64,000 nt of DNA from JALORV01 sp035498175 (GTDB taxonomy: Bacteria; Pseudomonadota; Gammaproteobacteria; Burkholderiales; Burkholderiaceae_F): the NCBI GenBank assembly GCA_035498175.1, contig DATKAJ010000053.1, positions 1 through 64,000 on the forward strand, given 5' to 3'. Positions 44,593 through 53,713 of the stretch are shown here, piece after piece. The position numbers were made by a program, and so were the translations under genes. The notes beneath the pieces are model-generated. The model was not told the origin of the DNA. It saw nothing but the letters and a program-made list of their open reading frames with translations, and did no database searches. Each line of letters starts with the position of its first letter. Positions within the stretch are counted from its first letter, which is position 1.

Positions 44593-45432
44593 TCAGCTCC
44601 TCGCCGCATGCGCGGCATCCAGCAGTTCAATCGCGTGCTGCCACTCGTCGGCATCGACGCGCATGAAGTGGTTCTTCTCGCGTTGTTCGAGGAAGGGCAC
44701 ACCCTTGCCCATCTTGGTGTCGAACAGAATCACCCGCGGCCGCGGCTGCGCCAGGTTGCGTGCCTTGTCGAAGGCGGCGAGCACCGCCGGAAGATCGTTG
44801 CCGCTGACTCGCTGCACATGCCAGCCGAACGCGGCCCATTTGTCCACGAGGGGCTCGAAGGCGAGCACCTTGGTCGACTGGCCGTCGGCCTGCTGGTTGT
44901 TGACGTCGACCAGCGTGATCAGATTGGCGAGTTCGAAGTGGCTAGCCGACATTGCCGCTTCCCACGTCGAGCCCTCGTCGAGCTCGCCGTCGGACATGCA
45001 GTTGTAGACGAAGGCCGGGTTGCCCTTCTGGCGCAGTCCGAGCGCCATGCCGACCGCGATCGGCAGGCCCTGCCCGAGCGAGCCGCCCGAGATCTCCATC
45101 CCCGGCGTGTAGCTCGCCATGCCGGACATCGGCAGGCGGCTGTCGTCGCCGCCGTAGGTCTCGAGTTCGCTTTCGGGAACGATCCCCGCCTCGATCAATG
45201 CGGCGTAAAAGGCGATCGCATAGTGACCGTGCGACAGGAGGAAGCGATCGCGTCCCTCCCACTCGGGGTGGTCGGGTTTCAGGTTCAGCGCGTGGCTGTA
45301 GGCGACAGCCAGGATCTCGGCCATGCCGAGCGCCTGGCCGATGTAGCCCTGCCCCTGCACCTCGCCCATGCGCAGCGCGTAGCGGCGGATCCGGTAGGCT
45401 GAGTCGGCGAGTTTCGAAAGTTTGTCCGTCAT
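44593..45432 (-). CDS. Split transketolase, N-terminal (diphosphate-binding) subunit
   Basis: The 279-aa protein is the first half of transketolase. It has GQGYIGQALGMAEILAVAYSHAL, FLLSHGHYAIAFYAALIEAG, SLGQGLPIAVGMALGLRQK, and the Mg-ThDP motif CMSDGELDEGSTWEAAMSA with the following Asn in LVDVNNQQADG. It ends with FDTKMGKGVPFLEQREKNHFM. It lies directly upstream of its partner subunit with a 3-nt gap and 21 nt after the SDR gene. The presence of a second, full-length transketolase five genes downstream is the oddity of this operon. Confidence 0.93.
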   Translation of the reverse strand: MTDKLSKLADSAYRIRRYALRMGEVQGQGYIGQALGMAEILAVAYSHALNLKPDHPEWEGRDRFLLSHGHYAIAFYAALIEAGIVPESELETYGGDDSRLPMSGMASYTPGMEISGGSLGQGLPIAVGMALGLRQKGNPAFVYNCMSDGELDEGSTWEAAMSASHFELANLITLVDVNNQQADGQSTKVLAFEPLVDKWAAFGWHVQRVSGNDLPAVLAAFDKARNLAQPRPRVILFDTKMGKGVPFLEQREKNHFMRVDADEWQHAIELLDAAHAARS

Positions 45433-45453
45433 CGCGTGTCCTTGTTCAATGAC

Positions 45454-46203
45454 TCAATGAATCAGCATTCCGCCGTTGACGTCGAGCGTGACGCCGGTGC
45501 AGTACTTGGACAGATCACTCGCGAGGAAGACGACTGCGCCGGCGATGTCGCTGGGCTCGCCGATGCGTGCGAGCGGAATCTGTTCCAGGATCCCGCCCAT
45601 CCGGTCGTCGGGGATCTTGCCCTTGTTGATGTCGGTGGCGATCAGTCCCGGGGTGATCGAATTGACGCGGATGCCTTCCGGGCCATATTCGCGCGCCATC
45701 GCGCGCGCCAAGCCGAGCACACCGGCCTTGGCCGCCGAATAGTGGGGGCCACCGAGAATGCCGCCGCCGCGCTGCGCCGAAACCGACGAGATACAGATGA
45801 TCGAGCCACTCTTCTGCTTGCGCATCGCGGGTAGCACGGCTTGCGATGCGAGCAGGGTGCCGCGCAGGCTGACATTGAGGACCGCGTCGTAGTCGGCTTC
45901 GCTGATGTCGAGCGTCTTGCGCGGCTGGGTGATACCGGCGTTGTTGACGAGAATGTCGATCCGGCCGAAACGCGCCAGCGCGGTCGATGCGGCGGCTTCG
46001 CAGCTTGCCTTGTTGGTGACGTCGGCGACGACGCCGAGGTGTTCAGATCCGAGCTTGGCTGCGGCAGCGGCCGGATCGGCCTGTGCCAGGTCGAGGATGA
46101 CGACCTTGGCCCCCTGGGAGGCCAGCATGCGGGCGGTGGCAAAACCAAGCCCGTTCAGGCCGGCTCCACCGGTCACCAGGGCAACCTTGTTGGCAAGCAG
46201 CAT
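45454..46203 (-). CDS. SDR-family oxidoreductase
   Basis: The 249-aa classical short-chain dehydrogenase has the N-terminal TGGAGLNGLGFATARML (TGxxxGxG), LVNNAGIT, the catalytic Ser in CISSVSAQRG, and Tyr-Lys in HYSAAKAGVLGLARAMA (Y-x3-K). PGLIATDIN follows. Such enzymes oxidise polyols or sugar alcohols or reduce oxo groups. As the first gene of the transketolase-TRAP operon it probably carries out the first oxidation, giving a ketose for the transketolase. It is divergent from the LysR gene, with a 104-nt shared control region. Confidence 0.93.
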   Translation of the reverse strand: MLLANKVALVTGGAGLNGLGFATARMLASQGAKVVILDLAQADPAAAAAKLGSEHLGVVADVTNKASCEAAASTALARFGRIDILVNNAGITQPRKTLDISEADYDAVLNVSLRGTLLASQAVLPAMRKQKSGSIICISSVSAQRGGGILGGPHYSAAKAGVLGLARAMAREYGPEGIRVNSITPGLIATDINKGKIPDDRMGGILEQIPLARIGEPSDIAGAVVFLASDLSKYCTGVTLDVNGGMLIH

Positions 46204-46243
46204 TGCGTCTCCTTCGTGATTTCGATGTAGAGCGCATGTTGCG

Positions 46244-46255
46244 TTCGGTGCCGAA
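46244..46255. promoter_or_regulatory. Inverted repeat between LysR regulator and catabolic operon
   Basis: TTCGG-TG-CCGAA lies in the 104-nt divergent region, about 40 nt before the SDR start and 50 nt before the LysR start. It is a short dyad of the kind LysR-type regulators bind, but it does not give a strict T-N11-A pattern, so the assignment is tentative. Confidence 0.35.
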
Positions 46256-46307
46256 TGGCAGCAAGCTAGCCGGCCTCAGGCCGCATTGAAATTTTTTTGA
46301 TGCCCCG

Positions 46308-47225
46308 ATGCACCTGCCTCCGCTCAAGGGAATCTTCGCGTTCGAGGTCGTCGCCCGGCTCGGCAGCATCAACAAGGCCGCCGACGAGCTCAATGTGACC
46401 GCCTCGGCGGTCAGCCACCAGATCGCCAACCTGGAGGGCTTCGTCGGACGGCGCCTGTTCGACCGCACCTCGCGCGGCCTGGTGCTGACCCCGGTAGGCG
46501 AGCGCTTCCAGAGTGACCTCACCGGCGCGTTGGCGCTGATCGCAAGCGCGGCGCTGAATGCACGCAGCACCGAAGGCGTGGAAGTGCTGCGCGTGCACGT
46601 CTCGCCGAGTTTCGCCACGCTGTGGCTGATGCCGCGCCTGCCGGCTTTCCTGGCCGAACACCCGGACCTGCGCGTTCAGCTGTCTGCGGCTCACACCCAC
46701 TCCGACTTCTCGCGCGGCGAGGTGGACCTCGACATCCGCTACGGCAACGTCAAGTGGGGTGAGCTGCACGTCGAGTCGATCTTCGAGGAGGAGATCCTGC
46801 CGCTCGCCAGTCCCACCCTGCTGCAGCGCAACCGACTGCCGGCGCCGGAGGACCTCCTCGGCCAGCCGCTGATCTTCTCCGACATCAATGTCATGCAGTG
46901 GCCGCGCTGGTTCGCCGCCCACGGCGTGGCAGTGAGCCCTGCCACCTACACCCTGCGCTTCGACCGCGCCTACATGGTCATCGAAGCGGCGGTGCAGGGA
47001 CTCGGAATCGCGCTCGAGAGCAGCCGGCTCGCTGAAGTTCACATCGCGAACGGTGCCCTAGTGCCGGTGTTTGCGGACCGCAAGGGCATGCGCGTGCACG
47101 CGCACCACATCGTCTTCCCCGAGACACACGGGAAATGGGGCAAGGTGCAGCGCTTTGTGTCCTGGTTGCGCCAGCAGGCGGCCCGCGGGCCCGCTGCGGA
47201 GCGCCCCAAGCCGCGCCACAGGTAG
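46308..47225 (+). CDS. LysR-type transcriptional regulator (GcvA-like)
   Basis: The 305-aa regulator has an N-terminal winged helix-turn-helix (FEVVARLGSINKAADELNVTASAVSHQIANLEGFVG, residues 9-44; note AxxLxVTxSAVSxQI) and a C-terminal periplasmic-binding-like effector domain. VRVHVSPSFATLWLMPRLPAF and HTHSDFSRGEVDLDIRYGN are typical of the GcvA subgroup. It is transcribed away from the SDR/transketolase/TRAP operon and is its likely regulator. The inducer is presumably a pathway metabolite. Confidence 0.92.
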   Translation: MHLPPLKGIFAFEVVARLGSINKAADELNVTASAVSHQIANLEGFVGRRLFDRTSRGLVLTPVGERFQSDLTGALALIASAALNARSTEGVEVLRVHVSPSFATLWLMPRLPAFLAEHPDLRVQLSAAHTHSDFSRGEVDLDIRYGNVKWGELHVESIFEEEILPLASPTLLQRNRLPAPEDLLGQPLIFSDINVMQWPRWFAAHGVAVSPATYTLRFDRAYMVIEAAVQGLGIALESSRLAEVHIANGALVPVFADRKGMRVHAHHIVFPETHGKWGKVQRFVSWLRQQAARGPAAERPKPRHR

Positions 47226-47267
47226 CGACGGTGAGGGTGGTACTGCGAGACCGCGTCGTCGCGGCCG

Positions 47268-47987
47268 CTAGGCGGCTTCGCCCAGGTAGGCTTCCCGCAC
47301 TTTCGAATCGGACAGCATCGCCTTCGCGTCGCCGCTCAGCGTGATGAGCCCCGACTCCATGACGTAAGCGCGGTGCGCCGACTCGAGCGCGAGGCGGGCG
47401 TTCTGCTCGACCAGCAGCATCGGTACCTTGCGCGCGGCCACAGTCCGAATTACTTCAAAGACCTTTTCGACCATGATCGGCGAAAGACCCATCGACGGCT
47501 CGTCGAGCAGCAGCAGCTTGGGCTGGCTCATCAGGGCGCGGGCCATCGCCAGCATCTGCTGCTCGCCGCCGGAGAGCGTCCCGGCCAACTGCTTCGCGCG
47601 CTCCTTCAGTCGCGGGAAGATCGTGAACATCTCGTCGATGTCGCGGCGTATCGCGGCATCGTCGTTGCGCACGAAGGCGCCCATCTGCAGATTCTCGGTC
47701 ACGGTCATGCGCGCGAAGACGCCGCGGCCCTCCGGCACCATTGCAAGCCCGCGGGCGAGCAGCTGATACGACGCCATGCCCCGCGTCGGCTGCCCCATGT
47801 AGTGGATTTCGCCAGCCCACGCCTGCGTACCCGTAATCGCCTTCAGCGTCGAAGTCTTGCCCGCCCCGTTCGCACCAATCAGCGTGACCAACTCGCCGGC
47901 CTGGATCTCGAGGTCGACACCCTTGACGGCCTGGATGCCGCCGTAGGCCACCTTTAGCGCTGCGACGCGGAGGACGATGTCGGGCAT
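47268..47987 (-). CDS. livF: Branched-chain amino acid ABC transporter ATP-binding protein LivF
   Basis: The 239-aa ATPase has Walker A GANGAGKTSTLKAITG, the family's VPEGRGVFARMTVTENLQMGAF segment, signature LSGGEQQMLAMARALM, Walker B LLLLDEPSMGLSPIMVEKVFEVI and H-loop LLVEQNARLALESAH. These are diagnostic of LivF. It is the last gene of livHMGF, 1 nt from livG, and powers uptake with LivG. It converges on the LysR gene. Confidence 0.96.
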   Translation of the reverse strand: MPDIVLRVAALKVAYGGIQAVKGVDLEIQAGELVTLIGANGAGKTSTLKAITGTQAWAGEIHYMGQPTRGMASYQLLARGLAMVPEGRGVFARMTVTENLQMGAFVRNDDAAIRRDIDEMFTIFPRLKERAKQLAGTLSGGEQQMLAMARALMSQPKLLLLDEPSMGLSPIMVEKVFEVIRTVAARKVPMLLVEQNARLALESAHRAYVMESGLITLSGDAKAMLSDSKVREAYLGEAA

Positions 47988-47988
47988 C

Positions 47989-48780
47989 TCACGCGACCTT
48001 CGTCGCGACGTCCTTGTGGCCGCCGCCCAGGTAGGCCTCGATCACCGCAGGATTGCGCTGCACTTCGGCCGGGGGCCCGACCGCGATCATCTTGCCGTAG
48101 TCGAGCACGGTGACCTTGTCGCACAGACCCATCACCAGCTTCACGTCATGCTCGATCAGCAGGATCGTGATTCGGTCACGGCAGATCGCCTCGAGCAGCG
48201 AACGCAGCGCCAGCTTTTCGGTTGCGTTCATGCCGGCCGCCGGCTCGTCCAGTGCCAGAAGCTTGGGCTCGGTCGCGAGCGCGCGTGCGATCTCGAGGCG
48301 CCGCTGGTCGCCATAGGCGAGCGTGCGCGCCTGAAAGTCGGCGTACTTGCGGATGCCGACGTAGTCCAGCAGTTCCAGCGAACGCGCCTTGATCCCGCGC
48401 TCTTCCTCGAGGGTACGGCGGTTGCGCAAAATGGCGCCGAGCGCGGTCGCGTGCGTGCGCACATGGCGCCCTACCATCACGTTTTCCAGCGCGGTCATGT
48501 CGGGAAACAGCCGGATATTCTGGAAAGTGCGCGCAATGCCCGCCTGGGCCACACGGTGCACCTCGGTCGGCGAATACGGTTTGCCGTCGAGTTCGAAGCT
48601 GCCGGAGTCCGGTGTGTAGAGCCCGGTAATGACGTTGAAAAACGTCGTCTTGCCGGCGCCGTTGGGGCCGATCAGTCCGTAGATCTCGCCGCGCGCAATC
48701 TCGATGCCGACATCCGACAGCGCCTGCAGGCCGCCGAAGCGCTTGTTGACACCGGTGACTCGCAGGACGACGTCTGCCAT
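47989..48780 (-). CDS. livG: Branched-chain amino acid ABC transporter ATP-binding protein LivG
   Basis: The 263-aa ATPase has Walker A GPNGAGKTTFFNVITGLY, QAGIARTFQNIRLFPDMTALENVMVG (typical LivG), signature LAYGDQRRLEIARAL, Walker B LLALDEPAAGMNATEK and H-loop LIEHDVKLVMGLCD. ATG 48780 overlaps the livM stop by one base; a longer start at 48849 would lie inside livM. It forms the ATPase pair with LivF. Confidence 0.96.
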   Translation of the reverse strand: MADVVLRVTGVNKRFGGLQALSDVGIEIARGEIYGLIGPNGAGKTTFFNVITGLYTPDSGSFELDGKPYSPTEVHRVAQAGIARTFQNIRLFPDMTALENVMVGRHVRTHATALGAILRNRRTLEEERGIKARSLELLDYVGIRKYADFQARTLAYGDQRRLEIARALATEPKLLALDEPAAGMNATEKLALRSLLEAICRDRITILLIEHDVKLVMGLCDKVTVLDYGKMIAVGPPAEVQRNPAVIEAYLGGGHKDVATKVA

Positions 48781-49922
48781 CACGCTCTCTGCGGCGCAGT
48801 CTGGCCCGCGCGGCTCGCCGGGTTGATGCCGTGCTCGGGCGCCGGCCACAATCCCTTCGGCCGATACAGCATGACCAGCACCATTGCGAAGCCGTAGAGC
48901 ATCATCCGCAGCACCTCGGCATCGACCACGACGTGGCCGAACAGGAAGTTCTGCACCGGGACGACCGTATGCCGGAGCACCTCGGGAAACATCGACAGCA
49001 GAATCGCGCCGAGCAACACGCCGGGAATGTGGCCGAGGCCGCCCAGGACGATCATCGACAGCACAATGATCGATTCACCTAGCACGAACGATTCCGGTGA
49101 CACGAAACCCTGGAACGCCGAGAACATCGCACCGGAGACACCGCCGAAGGTTGCGCCGAGCGCGAACGCCAGCAGCTTGACGTTGCGCACGTTGATGCCC
49201 ATCGCCTTGGCCGCGATCTCGTCCTCGCGGATCGCCATCCACGCGCGGCCGAGCCGCGAGTCCTGCAGGCGGACGCAGACGACGATGGCGGCAATCGTCA
49301 GCACCAGGAACAGGTAGTAGTACAGGTAAACCGGCGGCAACTCGAACCCGAACAGCGACTGCGGGCGGCCGAAGTCGATGCCGAGGATACGCACCGGGTC
49401 GATCAGCGTGATGCCCTGCGGGCCGTTGGTGATGTTGAGTGGCGCATTCAGGTTGTTCATGAAGATGCGCGTGATCTCACCGAAGCCCAGCGTGACGATC
49501 GCCAGATAGTCGCCGCGCAGCTTCAGCACCGGCGCGCCGAACAGGATGCCGGCAAAGGCAGCCAGCCCGGCGCCGAGCGGGATGACTAACCAGATCGAGA
49601 TGTGCAGCCCGTTCGGAAACATCTGCGCGATCCAGGCGAAGTGCGACGAGAGGTGCGGCGATGCCAGCAGCGCGTACACATAGGCGCCGACTGCGTAGAA
49701 GGCGATGTAGCCGAGATCGAGCAGACCGGCGAATCCCACGACGATGTTCAGTCCGAGTGCCAGCATGACGTAAAGGCAGGTGAATGCCAGGGCGCGCACG
49801 AACGCGTTGCCGCCGAGGTGGCCGACCACGAACGGCAGCGCAATCAGAACTGCCGCCAGCAGGAGCGTCGCCAACCAGGCGGCTCTGCGGTCGTTGCTTA
49901 GCTTTGGGAGCAGGGTCTTCAT
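48780..49922 (-). CDS. livM: Branched-chain amino acid ABC transporter permease LivM
   Basis: The 380-aa inner-membrane protein has about ten helices. It shows LGLNIVVGFAGLLDLGYIAFYAVGAYVYALL (the signature of LivM) and LKLRGDYLAIVTLGFGEITRIFMNNL, followed by the ABC-docking loop REDEIAAKAMGINVRNVKLLAFALGA. It is 4 nt downstream of livH and pairs with it to form the channel. Confidence 0.95.
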   Translation of the reverse strand: MKTLLPKLSNDRRAAWLATLLLAAVLIALPFVVGHLGGNAFVRALAFTCLYVMLALGLNIVVGFAGLLDLGYIAFYAVGAYVYALLASPHLSSHFAWIAQMFPNGLHISIWLVIPLGAGLAAFAGILFGAPVLKLRGDYLAIVTLGFGEITRIFMNNLNAPLNITNGPQGITLIDPVRILGIDFGRPQSLFGFELPPVYLYYYLFLVLTIAAIVVCVRLQDSRLGRAWMAIREDEIAAKAMGINVRNVKLLAFALGATFGGVSGAMFSAFQGFVSPESFVLGESIIVLSMIVLGGLGHIPGVLLGAILLSMFPEVLRHTVVPVQNFLFGHVVVDAEVLRMMLYGFAMVLVMLYRPKGLWPAPEHGINPASRAGQTAPQRA

Positions 49923-49926
49923 CCGT

Positions 49927-50856
49927 TCAGGCCCGCTCGGCCACGCGCTCGCCGAGCAGTCCGGACGGCCGGAAGATAAGCACCATCACCAGGATCAGGA
50001 AGGCGAAGATGTCCTGGTAGTGGCTGCCCAGGATGCCACCGGTCAGCTCACCGATGTAGCCGGCCCCAAGCGCCTCGATCAGGCCCAGCAGCAAACCGCC
50101 CAGCATTGCGCCGGGAATATTGCCGATGCCTCCAAGTACGGCGGCGGTGAACGCCTTCAGTCCGGGCAGGAAGCCCATGTAGAAGTGGGCGACGCTGTAG
50201 GTGGCGGCCAGCATCACACCGGCCAGCGCCGCGAGTGCGGCGCCGATCGCGAAGGTCACGGCGATAACGAAGTTGGGATTGACGCCCATCAGGCCTGCCA
50301 CACGCGGGTTCTCGGCGGTCGCGCGCATCGCGCGGCCGAGCCGGGTGCGGTTGACCAGCAGCATCAGCCCGATCATCACGGCGGCCGACAGGCCGATCAC
50401 CAGCAGCTTGGTGATCGTGATCGTCGCTCCGCCCACCTCGATCGGTGCGTTGGAGATCAGCGTCGGGAACGTCATGTAATTGCGACCCCAAATCAGCATC
50501 GCGAACGTCTGGATCACGATCGAGACGCCGATCGCCGTGATCAGCGGTGCCAGCCGCGGCGCATTGCGCAGCGGGCGGTAGGCCACGCGCTCGATCACCA
50601 GGCTCAGGACCACGCACACCGGAATCGCGGCGAGCAGCCCGGCCAGGATCAGCACCCATCCCGGCATGCCCGGGAACATCGCCTGCAGCAGCAGGATCGT
50701 GGACAGCGACGTGAGCGCACCGACTGTCAGCACGTCGCCGTGCGCGAAATTGATCAGGTTCAGGATCCCGTAGACCATCGTGTAGCCGAGCGCGATCAGC
50801 GAGTACATGCTGCCGAGCACGAGACCGTTGAGGACCTGCTGGATGAAGGTTTCCAT
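49927..50856 (-). CDS. livH: Branched-chain amino acid ABC transporter permease LivH
   Basis: The 309-aa permease begins METFIQQVLNGLVLGSMYSLIALGYTMVYGILNLINFAHGD, the LivH hallmark. The docking loop TRLGRAMRATAENPRVAGLMGVN and the PGLKAFTAAVLGGIGNIPGAMLGG region follow. It is the first gene of livHMGF. The substrate-binding protein gene lies upstream, separated by a terminator. Confidence 0.96.
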   Translation of the reverse strand: METFIQQVLNGLVLGSMYSLIALGYTMVYGILNLINFAHGDVLTVGALTSLSTILLLQAMFPGMPGWVLILAGLLAAIPVCVVLSLVIERVAYRPLRNAPRLAPLITAIGVSIVIQTFAMLIWGRNYMTFPTLISNAPIEVGGATITITKLLVIGLSAAVMIGLMLLVNRTRLGRAMRATAENPRVAGLMGVNPNFVIAVTFAIGAALAALAGVMLAATYSVAHFYMGFLPGLKAFTAAVLGGIGNIPGAMLGGLLLGLIEALGAGYIGELTGGILGSHYQDIFAFLILVMVLIFRPSGLLGERVAERA

Positions 50857-50951
50857 TACGGTCGGCGAGCGTGTTGGAGGCGGTCGGAGGAGGCAGGGGC
50901 GGCAGGAAGTCCGCGCATCGTAGCAAGGCGCGGCGCCCGTGGCGCGTGGGC

Positions 50952-50981
50952 AAAGAAAAACGGCACCCGAAGGTGCCGTTT
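50952..50981 (-). terminator. Intrinsic terminator after the substrate-binding protein gene
   Basis: Reading on the minus strand: AAACGGCACC, loop TTCG, GGTGCCGTTT, then TTCTTT. This is a ten-pair stem with a UUCG tetraloop and a T-tract, 19 nt after the stop at 51000. It should stop most transcripts of the binding-protein gene, allowing livHMGF only readthrough or a separate promoter. This fits the usual excess of binding protein over membrane parts. Confidence 0.9.
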
Positions 50982-50999
50982 GTCGCGGAGCCGGATGGA

Positions 51000-52190
51000 T
51001 CAGCGGACCGTCGAGATGTACTCGAGCTTGTCGCCGTTGACCTTGAACATCGAGATGGCGCCGTTCTTGATGTCGCCCTTCTCGTCGAAGGCAATCGTGC
51101 CGGTCAGGCCCGGATAGTTGGTCGCAGGCATCGCGGCCGTGATGGCGGCGCGGTCGGCCTTGCCGGCGCGCTTGATTGCGTCGGTGATCACGTAGACAGC
51201 GTCATACGAGTAGGGCGAGTAGACCTGCACGTCCTGGTTGAACTCGGCCTTGTACTTGGCCTTGAACTCCTCGCCCTTGGCCAGCTTCTCGACCGCCTCA
51301 CCGGCCATCGAGCAGTGCAGCACGGGGGCAGCGTCGCCTGCCAGCTTGATGAACTCGGGCGAGCACACGCCGTCGCCGGCGAGCAGCACACTCTTGATGC
51401 CGAGTTGCTTCATCTGCTTGGCGAGCGGGCCGGCCGTGGCGTCCATGCCGCCGTACATGATGACGTCAGGCTTGGTGCCCTTGATCTTCGTGAGGATGGC
51501 GTTGAAGTCCGTTGTCTTGTCGGTGGCGAATTCGCGGGCGACGACCTTGATGCCCTTTTCCTTCGCGACCTTCTCGACCACGTCCGCCAGACCCTGGCCG
51601 TACGCGGTGCGGTCGTCGACGATGGCCATCGTCTTGGCCTTCAGCGCGTCATGCGCATAGTTGGCCAGGACGCCGCCCTGCTGGTTGTCGTTCGCCACGA
51701 CGCGGAACGTCGTCTTGAATCCCTGCTCGGTCAGCTTGGGGTTAGTCGCCGACGGCGAAATCTGCGTCATGTTGGCGTCGGAGTAGATCTTCGACGCAGG
51801 GATCGACGTACCGGAGTTCAGGTGGCCGACGATGGCGACGGCGCCGGAGTCGACGATCTTCTGCGCGGCCAGCGTGCCTTCCTTCGGATCGGCCTTGTCG
51901 TCCTCGCCGACGATGACGATGTCGAACGACTGGTCGCCGAGCTTGATGCCACCCGCGGCGTTGATTTCCTTGGCGGCCAGCTTGGCACCGTTTTCATTGT
52001 CCTTGCCGAGGTGCGCGATACCACCGGTCAGCGGGGCGACGTGGCCAATCTTGATCTGGCCCTTGGCCGGCGCGGCTGCTGCGGCCTTCGGCGCTTCGGT
52101 CTTGGCAGGCTCTTCCTTCTTGCCGCAAGCGGCAAGCGCGACCGCCGCGGCGATCGCCAGCGGTGCGAGTTTCATGACGCGGTGATTCAT
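51000..52190 (-). CDS. livK: Branched-chain amino acid ABC transporter substrate-binding lipoprotein
   Basis: The 396-aa periplasmic binding protein has a lipoprotein signal (VMKLAPLAIAAAVALAAC, lipobox L-A-A-C) and an Ala/Lys/Glu-rich tether before the two-lobe LivK/BraC fold. Recognisable are IKIGHVAPLTGGIAHLGKDNENGAKLA, VIVGEDDKADPKEGTLAAQKIV and the hinge SPYSYDAVYVITDAIKRA. It delivers Leu/Ile/Val or related amino acids to LivHMGF. Its own terminator separates it from livH. A good ribosome site (AAGGAG) precedes the start. Confidence 0.95.
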   Translation of the reverse strand: MNHRVMKLAPLAIAAAVALAACGKKEEPAKTEAPKAAAAAPAKGQIKIGHVAPLTGGIAHLGKDNENGAKLAAKEINAAGGIKLGDQSFDIVIVGEDDKADPKEGTLAAQKIVDSGAVAIVGHLNSGTSIPASKIYSDANMTQISPSATNPKLTEQGFKTTFRVVANDNQQGGVLANYAHDALKAKTMAIVDDRTAYGQGLADVVEKVAKEKGIKVVAREFATDKTTDFNAILTKIKGTKPDVIMYGGMDATAGPLAKQMKQLGIKSVLLAGDGVCSPEFIKLAGDAAPVLHCSMAGEAVEKLAKGEEFKAKYKAEFNQDVQVYSPYSYDAVYVITDAIKRAGKADRAAITAAMPATNYPGLTGTIAFDEKGDIKNGAISMFKVNGDKLEYISTVR

Positions 52191-52447
52191 GGACCTTTTC
52201 TCCTTTGAGGTGTCGGCCGGCTGAGGATGTTGTCTGGAACGCCGTCCCGATCGTGATTCGCGGCGGCACTACGCGAATCGGTGGGGCTGCGCCGGCGAAA
52301 CTTGGGAATTGTACCTAGGGAGCGATGCCTCGCAACACGGCTCTCGAGTCGCGTTTCCGGGGGCTGTTGCGCAAATGCCGCGGGGCCATGTGGCCAGGTG
52401 TCTCCGCGCCGTCCCTAGAATCGGGACGGCTGAATCGGAGCGGTGGC

Positions 52448-53704
52448 ATGCGTGTCCTCGTCCTTGGTGCCGGGGTCGTCGGAGTGGCGAGTGCCTGGTT
52501 CCTGCGCGAGGCGGGCCACGAGGTGGTGGTCGTCGATCGCCGGTCGGGACCCGCGCTCGAAACGAGCCTGGCCAATGGGGGCCAGATCTCGGTCAGCCAC
52601 GCCGAACCGTGGGCCAATCCGGGGGCGCCGCGAAAGGTCATGGGCTGGCTGGGCCGGCCGGATGCGCCCCTGCTGTTCCGACCGCGGCTCGATCCCCTGC
52701 AGTGGCGATGGTGCGCCGCGTTCCTGCGCGAATGCACACCGGCAGCTGCCGCGGCCAATATCCGCGCGATCGTTGGTTTGGCGCTGCACAGCCGCGGCGT
52801 CTTGAAGAGGTTGCGGCGGGAACTCGCGCTCGAGTATGACTGTTCCGAGCGCGGCATCCTGCATTTCTATACGGATCCCGCTGAGTTCCGCGCGTCGCTC
52901 GCGCCGGCTGCGCTGATGCGAGAATTGGGATGCAACCGGGTCGAGGTCACGCCGGCGCGCGCGGTCGAAATCGAGCCGGCTCTGGCTGCGGTGTCCGACC
53001 GGATCGTCGGCGCTGACTACTGCGCCGAGGACGAGTCCGGCGACGCTCACGCCTTTGCCGTCGCTCTGGCGGACCGGTGCTTCGAGCGTGGCGTCCAGTT
53101 CAGATTCGACACGGCAGCGGCGGCGCTCTGGGTCGAGAAGGGACGGGCGCGCGGCGCGGAACTGGTCGACACCGCCGGGCGCAAGGCCCGAGAAGCGGCA
53201 GAAGCCGTGGTCATCTGCCTCGGCGCCGAGTCGGGACGGCTCCTGCGCCCGCTGGGGCTCCGGCCACTGATCTATCCCGGCAAAGGCTACTCGGCAACGT
53301 TCCGCGTTTTGGCGGGTGGCGCGGCGCCGACGGTCAGCCTGACTGACGACGAATACAAGCTGGTGTTTTCTCGCCTCGGCAGTCGCCTGCGCGTCGCGGG
53401 AACCGCCGAGATCGGCGCACGCAATCTCGAGCTCGACCCAGTGCGATGCGCAGCGCTGACGCGGCGCACGCGGTTACTGTTCCCACAGGCCTGCGACTAC
53501 TCCCGGCCGGAGTACTGGGCGGGCCTACGTCCGGTGACGCCGTCGAACGTTCCGTACCTGGGCCCCACGCGCATTGGCGGACTCTATGTGAATGCAGGTC
53601 ATGGCACACTGGGCTGGACGCTCGCCGCCGGCAACGGCGAACTGCTCGCCCGGCTGATCGGTGGCGAGTCGCTGCCGGTTGCGTTGCCAGACCGCGTGCT
53701 CTGA
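52448..53704 (+). CDS. dadA: D-amino acid dehydrogenase small subunit (FAD-dependent)
   Basis: This membrane-associated flavoenzyme oxidises D-amino acids to 2-oxo acids and ammonia, passing electrons to the quinone pool. The 418-aa product has the dinucleotide motif MRVLVLGAGVVGVASAWFL (GxGxxG) and the DadA-specific ETSLANGGQISVSHAEPWANP. Later blocks are GADYCAEDESGDAHAFAVAL, LIYPGKGYSATF, LVFSRLGSRLRVAGTAE and PSNVPYLGPTRIGGLYVNAGHGTLGWTLAAGNGELLA. I chose ATG 52448; the in-frame start at 52325 adds unconserved sequence. No racemase gene (dadX) is adjacent. Confidence 0.94.
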   Translation: MRVLVLGAGVVGVASAWFLREAGHEVVVVDRRSGPALETSLANGGQISVSHAEPWANPGAPRKVMGWLGRPDAPLLFRPRLDPLQWRWCAAFLRECTPAAAAANIRAIVGLALHSRGVLKRLRRELALEYDCSERGILHFYTDPAEFRASLAPAALMRELGCNRVEVTPARAVEIEPALAAVSDRIVGADYCAEDESGDAHAFAVALADRCFERGVQFRFDTAAAALWVEKGRARGAELVDTAGRKAREAAEAVVICLGAESGRLLRPLGLRPLIYPGKGYSATFRVLAGGAAPTVSLTDDEYKLVFSRLGSRLRVAGTAEIGARNLELDPVRCAALTRRTRLLFPQACDYSRPEYWAGLRPVTPSNVPYLGPTRIGGLYVNAGHGTLGWTLAAGNGELLARLIGGESLPVALPDRVL

Positions 53705-53713
53705 CTCCGCCTC

